DNA of 64,000 bases from Paenibacillus monticola (lineage in GTDB: Bacteria > Bacillota > Bacilli > Paenibacillales > Paenibacillaceae): contig NZ_WJXB01000015.1 in the NCBI RefSeq assembly GCF_009664975.1, positions 120,741 through 184,740 of the forward strand. Reading direction: 5' to 3'. This document shows positions 1-8,060 of this stretch, one piece after another; position 1 is the stretch's first letter; the number at the start of each line of letters is the position of its first letter. The notes under the pieces are model-generated. The model did not search any database and had not been told where the DNA came from. It worked only from the letters and a program-made list of their open reading frames with translations. A program made the position numbers and the translations under genes.

Positions 1-454
1 TCAAGCGCTCGTTATACTCCGGCAGGAAGTTACAGACACCGATAGAACGGATATAGCCCCGCTTTTTTGCCTCAATCATCGCCTGCCAGGCTTCCACATA
101 TAAATCAATTCTCGGATTTGGCCAATGGATTAGATAAAGATCATAATAATCCAGACCTCCTCTATATAATGACTCCTCAATCGTTACAATCGCTTCCTGA
201 TAAGCTTGTCGACGCCCCGGCAGCTTCGAGCAGATCAACAGATCTTCTCTCGCTACAGAACTCTGACGGATAGCCTGTCCAACAGTCCCCTCATTCTCAT
301 AGTTGAACGCTGTATCAATCAGACGGTAGCCTGCATCCATCGCACTAGTGAGCACCTTCACTCCAGCTGCACCCTTAAATCCACCCGTTCCAAATCCCAT
401 GACTGGTAATTTCAAGCCATCGTTCAATACTCTTTCCGGAATGATCTGATTCAA
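1..454 (-). CDS. aldo/keto reductase, partial (C-terminus off the window)
   Basis: This is the N-terminal ~151 residues of an NADPH-dependent aldo/keto reductase, an oxidoreductase acting on carbonyl substrates. The frame is open to the left window edge. Visible family features are the DTAFNYENE segment (catalytic Asp and Tyr), ICSKLPG (catalytic Lys) and YLIHWPNP (catalytic His), so the D-Y-K-H tetrad is complete. I chose a TTG start at 454 because AAAGGAGG lies 8 nt upstream; the in-frame ATG at 481 would place that ribosome site inside the gene. It belongs to the 2,5-diketo-gluconate reductase-like branch. It is distinct from the second aldo/keto reductase at 3344-4249. Substrate unknown. 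Confidence 0.85.
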   Translation of the reverse strand, partial: MNQIIPERVLNDGLKLPVMGFGTGGFKGAAGVKVLTSAMDAGYRLIDTAFNYENEGTVGQAIRQSSVAREDLLICSKLPGRRQAYQEAIVTIEESLYRGGLDYYDLYLIHWPNPRIDLYVEAWQAMIEAKKRGYIRSIGVCNFLPEYNERL

Positions 455-696
455 CTGAGTAACCTCCTTTAGCTTCTTCATCTTTAAGATAGCACCACTG
501 CACCGCTTAAGCAAAAAGCCTGGCACCGGTTTCTTTTGGATAAATGCATAATCTATAATTTAAGAACTGAGCGCTCCCGAAGAATAACAGCTATCTGCTC
601 AAAGGCACAATCACCTTTGGCAATATCTACAATAAATTCACGCCCAAGGTTATAACTTCATCCAGAAAAATTGAGAGACCGCCAGAATTAGCCCAA

Positions 697-1767
697 TCAC
701 CACTTCATAAGTTCCTTAATCTGAGCAACCAGTTTCTTCGCGGCTTTGTGATGAGTGACTTTTGACGGGTGCCAATCGGCCGCGTATCCATCAGCTTCCA
801 GTTGACCCTCAAACCTCATTGCAGCGATATTAGTATCGCCCGTTTCCTGTGTATAGTCGCTAACCGCCTGTTCGACATAAGGATATAACCTGTCTCCCAT
901 GATGCCCAACGTGCATAAGAGGACGGCATGAGAATTATTTTGTCTGACCAATTTAAGAAATTCCACATACCGCGAGGCATATTCCGCCTGTCTGTCAACA
1001 TCATCCTTGGCATAAGAATCATCATTCGTCCCCAGATTAATGACGATCAGATCAGGCACAAACTCGTTGAAACCCCAGCTTATGGATTGAGGTTCCAGTA
1101 TATTGTCAAATCTCCCCTCCGATTTGCCCACTTTTTCGTAGTAATCCGGAACGAGATGCGTGGTGAGTTTTTGATCGTTTTCCGTATAGCCTGTAATAAT
1201 GCCATATCCGCTGTAAGAAACCATGCTGTAGTCAGCCTGAAGCTCTTGAGCCGTTTGATAAGCATAGGCTTTCGTGACATCTTCCGTAGCTGTGGAAAAG
1301 GGATGCAATTCATTTTCATCGTCAACCCCATAGCCGCAAGTAATGGAGTCGCCGATGAATTCAATTTTATGTACGTTTACCGGGGTGGGCTTAATTCCCC
1401 TGGTGGCATCGACGGTAATCCCTTCAATTCCGACCGTTGACATAGCCGCCTCCGATAATTTAATGAATCTCACCGTGACGTTCTCATCGGTATCGCTTTC
1501 GAAAACAGTATACGTTTTCAAAGATTGCTTTACTAGATCATCAATGACTCGTTTTCCGTTTACGTAAATGCCGATTCTGGCCTGATTCGTATGACTCGAG
1601 GCAATATGATCTCCCTTTACTGTAATTTCCGCTTTTTTACCATAGAATGAGAACTCCACTCCGCTACCGGACAAAGCCAGCCATAGTACTTCATTGTAGT
1701 AGTAGCTTCGCCCGATGATTTTTACATATGGATCTATTGCTTGGAAATCTCGCACTGCTTCCGCCAT
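697..1767 (-). CDS. SGNH/GDSL hydrolase, CE2-like carbohydrate esterase
   Basis: The 356-residue protein has a beta-rich N-terminal region (~20-135) followed by an SGNH hydrolase domain. Block I is FIGDSITCGYG (nucleophile Ser near residue 141), a later block reads INLGTND, and the C-terminal DWHPS block (~332) supplies the Asp and His. This two-part layout is that of family 2 carbohydrate esterases (acetylxylan esterases), so deacetylation of plant or cell-wall polysaccharide is likely; substrate is inferred. No signal peptide is seen. The ATG at 1767 has AAGGTGGG 7 nt upstream; a longer frame to 1878 runs into the ssrA-like repeat and is unlikely to be coding. Confidence 0.8.
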   Translation of the reverse strand: MAEAVRDFQAIDPYVKIIGRSYYYNEVLWLALSGSGVEFSFYGKKAEITVKGDHIASSHTNQARIGIYVNGKRVIDDLVKQSLKTYTVFESDTDENVTVRFIKLSEAAMSTVGIEGITVDATRGIKPTPVNVHKIEFIGDSITCGYGVDDENELHPFSTATEDVTKAYAYQTAQELQADYSMVSYSGYGIITGYTENDQKLTTHLVPDYYEKVGKSEGRFDNILEPQSISWGFNEFVPDLIVINLGTNDDSYAKDDVDRQAEYASRYVEFLKLVRQNNSHAVLLCTLGIMGDRLYPYVEQAVSDYTQETGDTNIAAMRFEGQLEADGYAADWHPSKVTHHKAAKKLVAQIKELMKW

Positions 1768-1863
1768 ACTAAAACCCACCTTCTTCGCTATATACCAGTA
1801 ACAGTAACAAAGACCCCGCATGTTTTCAATCAAACTCTTCCATTCTCTTTTAGCAGTCTCTAG

Positions 1864-1992
1864 AATGAAAAAAGACACCCTTAAAGGTGTCTTTCACTGA
1901 TACTCCATATGGAGCGGAGGGATTCAACCCCCTATCCGAAGATAACAGCACATAAGATTCTACGAGTGTAGTTACTGATTTGACGTTACCTA
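1864..1992 (-). repeat. degenerate ssrA 3'-end copy (a) with terminator
   Basis: On the minus strand this copies the last ~100 nt of the tmRNA gene at 17019-17380 (T-arm, acceptor ending at 1910, CCATATGG junction) and the following hairpin terminator with GACACC/GGTGTC arms. It diverges at several T-arm bases, so it is not a functional tRNA-like domain. Homology fades at about 1990. It marks one module border in the accessory region. Confidence 0.85.
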
Positions 1993-2018
1993 AGATCGTG
2001 CCTTTATCGTAATTGTTG

Positions 2019-2780
2019 TTATTCAATCATGCTCTTCGTCGCCTGATACATATTCTCTACGTATTGATCGACTTCGTCTCTCGACATACGCAGGCGGTCC
2101 ACAGAAGTGCCGTACCCGATTTCCTGTTTCCCCTCTTCCAGACCTTTAAAAATCCCATCCGTGAAGGCAGCCAATGGTTCTCCATGTCCATGCTGCCCCG
2201 TTCCGCCTAAGTCCGTATTCACCGCTGGAGGGGCAACTTCAATGACTTCCACAGACGTCTCCGAAAGCTGATGTCTGAGGCTCATGGTAAAGGAATGAAG
2301 CGCCGCCTTACTTGCCGAATAAATAGGAGCAATTGCAAACGGTGTAAAGGCCAGCCCGGACGTGACGTTAATGATCGCCGCCGCTTCTTTTGCGGCAAAA
2401 TATGGAGCGAACAGCATAGAGAAGTGGATCGGCGCTTCGATATTGGTGGTGATCTCATTATTGAAATAACTCCAATTGTTCTTGGCATCGTCTTTAAGCA
2501 CATTGAACCGCTGCTGAATTCCTGCATTGTTAATCAAGACATTCACTTCCGGATAATTTGCAGTCACCCATTCGAACAAAGCTATCCGCTCCGATTCACG
2601 ATTCAAATCACTTACACGGGTAATGAGGCCAGGGAATTTCTCTTTCGCCTGTTCAAGTACCTCTTCACGCCGTCCACACACAATCACTTGATTCCCGGCA
2701 TTTAAGAAACGCTCTGCAAAAGCCAGTCCTATTCCGGAACCGCCGCCTGTAATCAAAATCGTATTTCCTGTAAGTTTCAT
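2019..2780 (-). CDS. SDR family oxidoreductase (DltE-like)
   Basis: This 253-residue classical short-chain dehydrogenase shows the Rossmann glycine motif TGGGSGIG (11-18), the NNAG motif (~84-87) and YSASK (~152-156) with the catalytic Tyr and Lys. It should reduce or oxidise a small carbonyl or alcohol using NAD(P)H in the cytosol; the substrate is not predictable. The ATG lies 2 nt after the stop of the upstream MerR gene and its ribosome site (GAGGAA) overlaps that gene's end, so the two are co-transcribed and probably form a regulator-enzyme pair. The gene ends just before the ssrA-like repeat (a). Confidence 0.88.
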   Translation of the reverse strand: MKLTGNTILITGGGSGIGLAFAERFLNAGNQVIVCGRREEVLEQAKEKFPGLITRVSDLNRESERIALFEWVTANYPEVNVLINNAGIQQRFNVLKDDAKNNWSYFNNEITTNIEAPIHFSMLFAPYFAAKEAAAIINVTSGLAFTPFAIAPIYSASKAALHSFTMSLRHQLSETSVEVIEVAPPAVNTDLGGTGQHGHGEPLAAFTDGIFKGLEEGKQEIGYGTSVDRLRMSRDEVDQYVENMYQATKSMIE

Positions 2781-2782
2781 TG

Positions 2783-3169
2783 TTATTCCTCACTTTCATT
2801 ATTTTTTTCTTGCATACGTTTGACATAACGGTCAATCTTCCAGTCGATTCCTCCAACGGCTTCGGTCATCAACGAAATTTCGGCCAGTACAGCCTGCTTG
2901 TGAGTCCTCATCATCTCCAGCCGGAGCGCCGTGGTGGTATCACCATCTACGACCCAATCAATATATTGCTTGATGCGGCTTATGGGCATATTCGTGTTTT
3001 TCAAACAAATCACTGTTCCAAGAAGCCCCAAATGATCTTCTGAAAATAATCGTCTACCCGCCTCATCACGCTCGATCTGGGGCAACAGCCCCTTTTTCTC
3101 ATAATAACGCAGTGTCGATTCTGGAATATTGAATTCGGCTGCAACTTCACCAATGGAAAAATACTTCAT
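2783..3169 (-). CDS. MerR family transcriptional regulator
   Basis: The 128-residue protein begins with a MerR winged helix-turn-helix (FSIGEVAAEFNIPESTLRYYEKKGLLP, read in two parts around residue 15) followed by a helical dimerisation region. It lacks the cysteines of metal-sensing members, so it is closer to the small-molecule or stress-responsive SDR/AKR-linked MerR group. GGAGG lies before the ATG at 3169. It directly precedes the SDR gene, and a 19-bp-spacer promoter with a palindrome lies upstream, consistent with autoregulation and control of the SDR. Effector unknown. Confidence 0.9.
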   Translation of the reverse strand: MKYFSIGEVAAEFNIPESTLRYYEKKGLLPQIERDEAGRRLFSEDHLGLLGTVICLKNTNMPISRIKQYIDWVVDGDTTTALRLEMMRTHKQAVLAEISLMTEAVGGIDWKIDRYVKRMQEKNNESEE

Positions 3170-3210
3170 CCGGAGGCCTCCCCGTTATATCTGTTGTTGT
3201 CGACAGAACT

Positions 3211-3241
3211 AGCATACGACTTAAACCGTGGTTTAAGTCAA
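3211..3241 (-). promoter_or_regulatory. MerR-type promoter with operator palindrome
   Basis: Minus-strand -35 TTGACT (3241-3236) and -10 TATGCT (3216-3211) are separated by 19 bp, the over-long spacing typical of MerR-activated promoters. A near-perfect palindrome (GACTTAAACC/GGTTTAAGTC arms, 3218-3239) fills the spacer. It lies ~40 bp before the merR-like gene, so autoregulation by DNA untwisting is the natural reading. Confidence 0.8.
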
Positions 3242-3343
3242 CAGAAAGTTGTTGTGACGTTACAGCAGCTTATAAAAGAGTAATAACACCATTTTCTAGA
3301 GAGGGTCTGTGAATTCATTCCCTCCTGAAATTCGGATTGTTTG

Positions 3344-4249
3344 TCACCGGTGAATCGTGTAACAGTTTGCTCTGGTTGCCGCCTGAATTGCATCCCGTTC
3401 GTCGGCTGACAGCAGTGTTTCGGCAGCGGAAACATTATTCCGAAGCTGTTCCAAGCTGCTCGCTCCTGGGATAGTAACAGTCACTCCAGGTTCATCTAGG
3501 ACATACCGGATCGCGATCTGTGCCAGGGTATTCGTATCACCTACTAGCTCAATAATTCTTCGTCGAACTGCGGATAACTCCTCACGGCTATAATCTATAT
3601 AGTCTCGTTCTGCCTTGTTCACCCCTCCAGACGTTAAGATGCCACCTGCAAGCGGACCACGTGCAATTAAGCCGATTTCATGCTCCATCAATTGTGGAAG
3701 CACCTCCTCCTCAGGACGTCGATCAAGCATACTGTACTGGCTCATCAAGCTTGTAATACTCGAGCGACGGACATATTCTCTAATGACATTCGGACGTATG
3801 GAGGATATCCCGTAATGGCGAATCAGTCCGTCTTGCTTTAGCTCCTCGAAGGCTTCAATAGTTTCCTCGATTGGATCCTCAATCGTTCCTCCATGCAGCT
3901 GATACAAATCGATATAATCAGTGCCAAGCCTTCTAAGGCTTTCCCTTACTGCCGATAGAATATATGCTTTGGAAGGGTCCCATATCCGATCCTCTTTGCC
4001 TGGTAGTCGACGATTACCAACTTTTGTTGCCACGATAACGTCGGAGCGATGGTGTTTGATTGCTTTGCCGAGAAGCTCCTCGTTTCGCCCATTATCATAT
4101 AGGTCAGCAGTATCGAAAAAATTTATTCCAAGCTCTAACGCCTCTTGAATGATGGATACGGCCTTGGTTTCGTCAGTTCCAACAGACATACAGCCGAGAC
4201 CAATCTCACTGACGTAAAGGTCCGAAATTCCTAAGCGATTTTGTTTCAT
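3344..4249 (-). CDS. aldo/keto reductase (YccK/YhdN-like)
   Basis: This is a complete 301-residue aldo/keto reductase with FFDTADLYDNG (catalytic Asp and Tyr), VATKVG (Lys) and YQLHGG (His), plus C-terminal NADP-binding residues around TIPGASS. The family reduces aldehydes and ketones in the cytosol, often as detoxification; the substrate here is unknown. AGGAGG precedes the ATG at 4249. It has its own transcription unit, ~170 bp before the MerR-SDR promoter, and lies in the same repeat-bounded module (between copies a and b). Confidence 0.88.
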   Translation of the reverse strand: MKQNRLGISDLYVSEIGLGCMSVGTDETKAVSIIQEALELGINFFDTADLYDNGRNEELLGKAIKHHRSDVIVATKVGNRRLPGKEDRIWDPSKAYILSAVRESLRRLGTDYIDLYQLHGGTIEDPIEETIEAFEELKQDGLIRHYGISSIRPNVIREYVRRSSITSLMSQYSMLDRRPEEEVLPQLMEHEIGLIARGPLAGGILTSGGVNKAERDYIDYSREELSAVRRRIIELVGDTNTLAQIAIRYVLDEPGVTVTIPGASSLEQLRNNVSAAETLLSADERDAIQAATRANCYTIHR

Positions 4250-4436
4250 TTACTTTTCCTCCTGTAAGCTTCTCATTTATTCTTTTCATGGTAGCTCCAA
4301 GTAGCCGTTTTCACTCAATCTTACAAGTATATCAAAGAAATAATAGGTTCCATAACTCTGCCAATTAGCGCATTGAGGCGTTTCAGGAAACGATCATAGC
4401 AAGCATTTAAACCTTATATACCCCTAAATAACCGCA

Positions 4437-4494
4437 AAATGAAAAAGGACACCCTCAAGGTGTCTTTTACTTTACATGTATGGAGCCGAGGGGA
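4437..4494 (-). repeat. short ssrA 3'-end copy (b) with terminator
   Basis: It contains the GACACC/GGTGTC hairpin and the tmRNA acceptor strand (GGAGCCGAGGGGAT on the plus strand, CCA position 4481-4483), but the T-arm is lost immediately afterwards. The flank at 4378-4437 also resembles the flank left of the real ssrA terminator (GAAAC...ACCGCAAAATGAAAA). The deaminase stop codon lies ~10 bp beyond it. Confidence 0.75.
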
Positions 4495-4504
4495 TGCGTG
4501 CCGT

Positions 4505-5518
4505 TTACTCTCTAAGACCTATCAGACGGATTTCATTTAGCTCCTCTGCGGTTATTAATCCGGATTTGTACAGATTCATATACTCTTGAGAAACGCTTTG
4601 ATTAAAAATCAATAAATCATCAGTATTAATCGTCACCGGTATTCCAAAATTATAAAGCTTGCGAATAGGATGGCTGTCGTAATTCTCCACCACACCAAGC
4701 ATAATATTGCTTGTTGGGCAGACATTCAATTGAATATTGTGATCGGATAACCACCTCATAATCTGAGGTGAGCGGGCTGCCGCGATCCCATGATGAACCT
4801 CTTGGAGCCCCAACTCCTCAACGGCCTCCCTTACATCATCAGCAGTTCCGAATTCCCCCACGTGAGCTTTTAATACTAGACCCGCAGAGTTTGCAGCTCT
4901 GTAGATGGAATTGAAGCAAACAATAGGCTGAGCAAATTCATCACCGCAGATATCTATAGACCGGAACCACCGGAAAGCCAATATTTCATCCATCCGACCG
5001 TAAACATTATCGATATTGCAGCCCCGATCCAAGGCTAATTCCGGTAGAAACCGCGTTTTGGGAGCAAAGACGCGATGAAGATCGTCAATTATCCGCGAAA
5101 ATGGTTCCATTCCTCCCAAAGAATCAATCTCATCGATCCCGAAGCTTAACACCAATCTTTCTATGTGATCCTCGGCCGCCTGAACAAAGGAAGCTTCGAT
5201 ACGTTTCAAATAGCCTTGGATACCGGGACAATGGCGTTTTACATGTTCAACATACCAGCTTTGCATTTCAAGCAATGATTGAAAGGGTTCTGTAGGCGGT
5301 TGAATGCTAACGTTAGCCCATTCGCCAATATATTGAATCGTCCCTCCACGTCCGGCGTGATTATGTAAATCGCTTTTCGGAATGGTTTGCAAATTCGTAA
5401 GAGATTCATTCCTCAAGCTATCCATAAATGTTTGTTTTATAGAGAACTGCTCAAGATCAGCTGACAACCTTAACAACTCCTTCGAGATATTGGAATGATA
5501 TATGGACAATATTCCCAC
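4505..5518 (-). CDS. adenosine deaminase family amidohydrolase
   Basis: The 337-residue frame contains the metal-dependent hydrolase signature of nucleoside deaminases: HxH in SDLHNHAG (~50-53), a metal His in KAHVGEFG, the HHGI segment and NTDDLL near the end (metal and catalytic Asp). Members deaminate adenosine, adenine or related purines; which one is not decidable. The frame begins at GTG 5518, but TTG 5467 (AAGGAG 9 nt upstream) is a better-supported start and would remove 17 residues. The C-terminus ends a few bases from repeat (b), so the true end may have been replaced at that junction. Confidence 0.75.
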   Translation of the reverse strand: MGILSIYHSNISKELLRLSADLEQFSIKQTFMDSLRNESLTNLQTIPKSDLHNHAGRGGTIQYIGEWANVSIQPPTEPFQSLLEMQSWYVEHVKRHCPGIQGYLKRIEASFVQAAEDHIERLVLSFGIDEIDSLGGMEPFSRIIDDLHRVFAPKTRFLPELALDRGCNIDNVYGRMDEILAFRWFRSIDICGDEFAQPIVCFNSIYRAANSAGLVLKAHVGEFGTADDVREAVEELGLQEVHHGIAAARSPQIMRWLSDHNIQLNVCPTSNIMLGVVENYDSHPIRKLYNFGIPVTINTDDLLIFNQSVSQEYMNLYKSGLITAEELNEIRLIGLRE

Positions 5519-5644
5519 ACCTTAAAATCACTGTCAATGCATTTTGCCGGTCGAGCGATATTAATCAGGATGTACTCATGGTGGGCCAGCACCCAGTGTT
5601 GCAAGGCACTGCAACCACCACATACCCTGGAATTACTCCAGAAA

Positions 5645-5775
5645 CATGAAAAAGGACACCGATTAAGGTGTCTTCACTGTTACTCCATATGGAGCCGAGG
5701 GGATTCGACCCCTGTCCGAAGATAACGGCACATAAGCTTCTACGAGTGTAGTGAAAGTTTTGATGTCACCGAGTA
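5645..5775 (-). repeat. ssrA 3'-end copy (c) with terminator
   Basis: This is the best-preserved short copy: the hairpin (GACACC/GGTGTC), the acceptor strand with the CCA position at 5690-5692, and a T-arm almost identical to the real tmRNA (differing at one C). Similarity continues about 85 nt into the tmRNA body and stops near GATGTCACC (5770). The 317-bp gap 5519-5835 holds nothing else I can assign. Confidence 0.85.
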
Positions 5776-5835
5776 TCGCCCCATGGAAGAGTATCCATCT
5801 TGCATAGAACAGAATGGATATCATGGATCTTCGGT

Positions 5836-6225
5836 TTATTGAGATTTTGTATTAATTCGAATCTGATGGTTTTGATGCTTGACTGGAGGCTTTTCGAGTT
5901 CTTGATTTAAGGTATGACCTATTCCTGCGGCCGTTTTTATAACTGACTCTGTTACGCTCTGAATTACTTCTCCCACATTGTGCGCAGATTCAAAAATTGG
6001 ATCTATGGTTTCGATTTTACCTTTTACATCTTTGGTAACTTGATTAGCCGTGTGAATGAGTTGAGAAGCTTCTCCAGTTAAGCCATGAATAGCATTTCTC
6101 ACATCAACTAACGTCTTATTGGTTTCTGAGAGTGTGGTCATTCCTTTGCGTAGCGTTAGAATCAAAAAAACAACCAAAAAGATAAAAGCAACTGCCACCA
6201 AAGCAATACTAAGTTGGATAACCAT
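5836..6225 (-). CDS. DUF948-like single-pass membrane protein (YtxG-type)
   Basis: The 129-residue protein starts with a hydrophobic segment (~4-24, IALVAVAFIFLVVFLILTL), followed by a polar helical region rich in T, V, K and E that suggests coiled coil. This is the layout of DUF948 general-stress proteins of Firmicutes. It would sit in the cytoplasmic membrane with a helical domain facing one side. The ATG at 6225 is preceded by AGGAGG; an upstream in-frame extension to 6330 has no such site. It is the only gene between repeats (c) and (d). Function unknown. Confidence 0.75.
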   Translation of the reverse strand: MVIQLSIALVAVAFIFLVVFLILTLRKGMTTLSETNKTLVDVRNAIHGLTGEASQLIHTANQVTKDVKGKIETIDPIFESAHNVGEVIQSVTESVIKTAAGIGHTLNQELEKPPVKHQNHQIRINTKSQ

Positions 6226-6370
6226 ACAACACCTCCTGTAGTTCCACTGTATGTACAACTTGTAGGCATCATTCCTAGTAGTGCTAACGAATTTTCTATC
6301 CATGAAAACCAACCTCAGAAACCACGTCACAACTGCCTTTTAACCGTTATTCATAGTTCAAAAGAATCGC

Positions 6371-6505
6371 CAAAATGAAAAAAAGCACCCCTCAAGGTGT
6401 CTTTCACTGTTACTCCATATGGAGCCGAGGGGTGGACTTGCAGAGCCACAATTCGGCGGGGGTTGCTGTTAGAACTGTACGTGCCGGTTAGCAAAGACGT
6501 TACAA
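6371..6505 (-). repeat. ssrA 3'-end copy (d) joined to an island-type arm
   Basis: The hairpin and acceptor strand (CCA position 6421-6423, GAGCCGAGGGG) match ssrA, but after GAGGGG the sequence switches to TGGACTTGCAGAGCCACAAT and onwards, which is shared with 10343-10423. The switch point marks a likely crossover inside the acceptor/T-arm. The flank 6305-6371 also resembles the flanks of the copies at 13.5 and 17.0 kb. Confidence 0.75.
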
Positions 6506-6545
6506 ATCCCTTGCTCTCGCATAACTGGCCCTAATTTGGACCAAC

Positions 6546-7124
6546 TTAATACAAGTAAAATTCCAAAGCTCCCCTAGCCCACGTAGGAATCTCTTGTCTA
6601 CAAAAGCTGATTTGTGAAAGTTTGATTTCTGCCACAACCTCAGGTTCACTGGTGTTGTCGATCATAGTGACTTCATCTGAAATCTCCAAGGCAGGCTTCA
6701 GGTTACTTAAAGATTGACCATATCTCCACCGGATATCTTCTTCCGCAATCCAGTGCCCTCCCTGTTCCACTCTTGAAGCTACCCGATCAATATGCATCTG
6801 CACATCCTGCAAACCAATATAATACATGACGACCTTATAACCTTTTTCCTTAGCTGTCTTCATATGACGTAAAACAAAACTTCCCGACAGAGTAGTTTCT
6901 ATAGCGAAGTTTTCTTTTCGCCCGATTAACTCCCTTATTTGCTTTACAGCCTCTCGTCCAGCAGACAGGTCAGCACTTCTGGGATCTTCCGGGTTAATCT
7001 TTTTGGCAATCTGGTCAGGATCAATAATAGTTCCAACGTAATCCCTCATTTGAAGGCTGATTGTGCTTTTCCCGGCTCCATTAGTGCCAGCAAAAACAGT
7101 CATTACAGACTCTGGTTCAGTCAT
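6546..7124 (-). CDS. zeta-toxin-like P-loop kinase
   Basis: The 192-residue protein has Walker A GTNGAGKS (13-20), a DPDQIA segment, AGREA and IETTLSG, the arrangement of zeta toxins and related small P-loop kinases. Zeta toxins phosphorylate UDP-N-acetyl sugars and block wall synthesis; some relatives act on other substrates, so toxicity is inferred. I chose ATG 7124, which overlaps the stop of the upstream small gene by 8 nt (translational coupling); a TTG at 7133 is an alternative. The pair lies alone just inside repeat (d), as expected for a stabilisation module on mobile DNA. Confidence 0.82.
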   Translation of the reverse strand: MTEPESVMTVFAGTNGAGKSTISLQMRDYVGTIIDPDQIAKKINPEDPRSADLSAGREAVKQIRELIGRKENFAIETTLSGSFVLRHMKTAKEKGYKVVMYYIGLQDVQMHIDRVASRVEQGGHWIAEEDIRWRYGQSLSNLKPALEISDEVTMIDNTSEPEVVAEIKLSQISFCRQEIPTWARGALEFYLY

Positions 7125-7314
7125 GGCTAGCAAGCTCAGTGCGATTTCCGGCTACATCATAAGTAATCTCGAATTTTTGCCCAGTGGCATCTTCACGTAT
7201 CCGTTTGCCGTCTTTTATATAATAAATGGAGGCTCCAGCCTTTTTGGCCTCTGCGACTGCATGCTGATTAGCCTTTTTCAATAACCGTTGCAATTCTTCT
7301 CTTTGGGGCAGCAT
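7117..7314 (-). CDS. small protein upstream of zeta-like toxin, candidate antitoxin
   Basis: This 65-residue charged protein (helical N-terminus with LLKKANQHAVAEAKKAG, then YYIKDGKRIREDATG) precedes and overlaps the zeta-like gene by 8 nt. GAGGTG lies 8 nt before the ATG at 7314, and a perfect TATAAT sits on the minus strand at 7361-7356. It does not obviously match the three-helix epsilon antitoxin, but size, order and coupling make an antitoxin role plausible. Similar small proteins accompany chromosomal zeta-like genes. Function inferred from context only. Confidence 0.7.
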   Translation of the reverse strand: MLPQREELQRLLKKANQHAVAEAKKAGASIYYIKDGKRIREDATGQKFEITYDVAGNRTELASHD

Positions 7315-7398
7315 TAGGATAGCACCTCGCTCGGATTTCGATTTTTATTTATAATATTATAACACAATCCTTGCGGTTAAATAATTCGACCGTATAAG

Positions 7399-7944
7399 CT
7401 ACTCAGGGTCTTCTTCTTCATTCATGTGTCCTAAATAGTCATTATACAAATCCATCATATCAAATCCAAAACCCCAGCCAATATCCTGACTGCTCTGCAT
7501 CAATTCGTTGCATCGGTCTACAAACTTATCTTCTAATTGATTGTCCACAATGTACTTTAAGGCTTGTTGATATATGCTTGCTATCGTATGGTAGAATTTC
7601 TGATCAATGTCTCCATATGTAAGCGTGAAGTCCACTCCACATTCCACTGTAAAAACCATTATTTCCGCAATTTGCTCCTTGTTGTTTGAAATATTACTAA
7701 AGTCCTTTATTGCTTTCTTCATAACCGAGTATCGCAGAATCTCTCCCTTGTGGTGGCCGAATTCCTTCTCAATAATTTTCTTGTACTTGTCTAAGACCTC
7801 CTCTTGATCGGGAAATAACACCGAATAATAATGCTCTTGAATAATTGGGTATTTCTTGACCAAATTCAAGATTTCAGCTTCAAGCTCTTCCCTCGTGAGA
7901 TTGTTTAAATACTTTTTAATGGTTGAGTTTCTTAATTTCAGCAT
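7399..7944 (-). CDS. DUF6155-like protein of unknown function
   Basis: The 181-residue acidic, mostly helical protein starts MLKLRNSTIKKYLNNLTREE, a pattern I associate with DUF6155 (N-terminal helix plus LTREELEAEI). No catalytic motif or membrane segment is visible. ATG 7944 has AAGGAG 9 nt upstream; the frame extends to 8055 but without a ribosome site. It stands between the zeta pair and the decayed TOTE gene. It could be a regulator of nucleic-acid-processing partners, but nothing here shows that. Confidence 0.65.
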   Translation of the reverse strand: MLKLRNSTIKKYLNNLTREELEAEILNLVKKYPIIQEHYYSVLFPDQEEVLDKYKKIIEKEFGHHKGEILRYSVMKKAIKDFSNISNNKEQIAEIMVFTVECGVDFTLTYGDIDQKFYHTIASIYQQALKYIVDNQLEDKFVDRCNELMQSSQDIGWGFGFDMMDLYNDYLGHMNEEEDPE

Positions 7945-8060
7945 TATTTTGATCTCCTTAATCCGGTTATAATTCCCAGCATTATTACTCTGCAGCTTAC
8001 AAGGTATAATATAAATAAAACGTGAGGACCAATCAATGGACAATTTGGAGGACAAATATT

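Noticed and set aside
553..657. Possible gene relic reading GREFIVDIAKGDCAFEQIAV and ending in KL-stop on the minus strand
   Set aside because: Only ~33 codons, no start, no recognised family; it may be the tail of a lost gene but cannot be supported. Nothing else is seen in 455-696.
1768..1878. N-terminal extension of the SGNH esterase
   Set aside because: It reads into the ssrA-like terminator repeat and lacks a ribosome site, whereas ATG 1767 has one.
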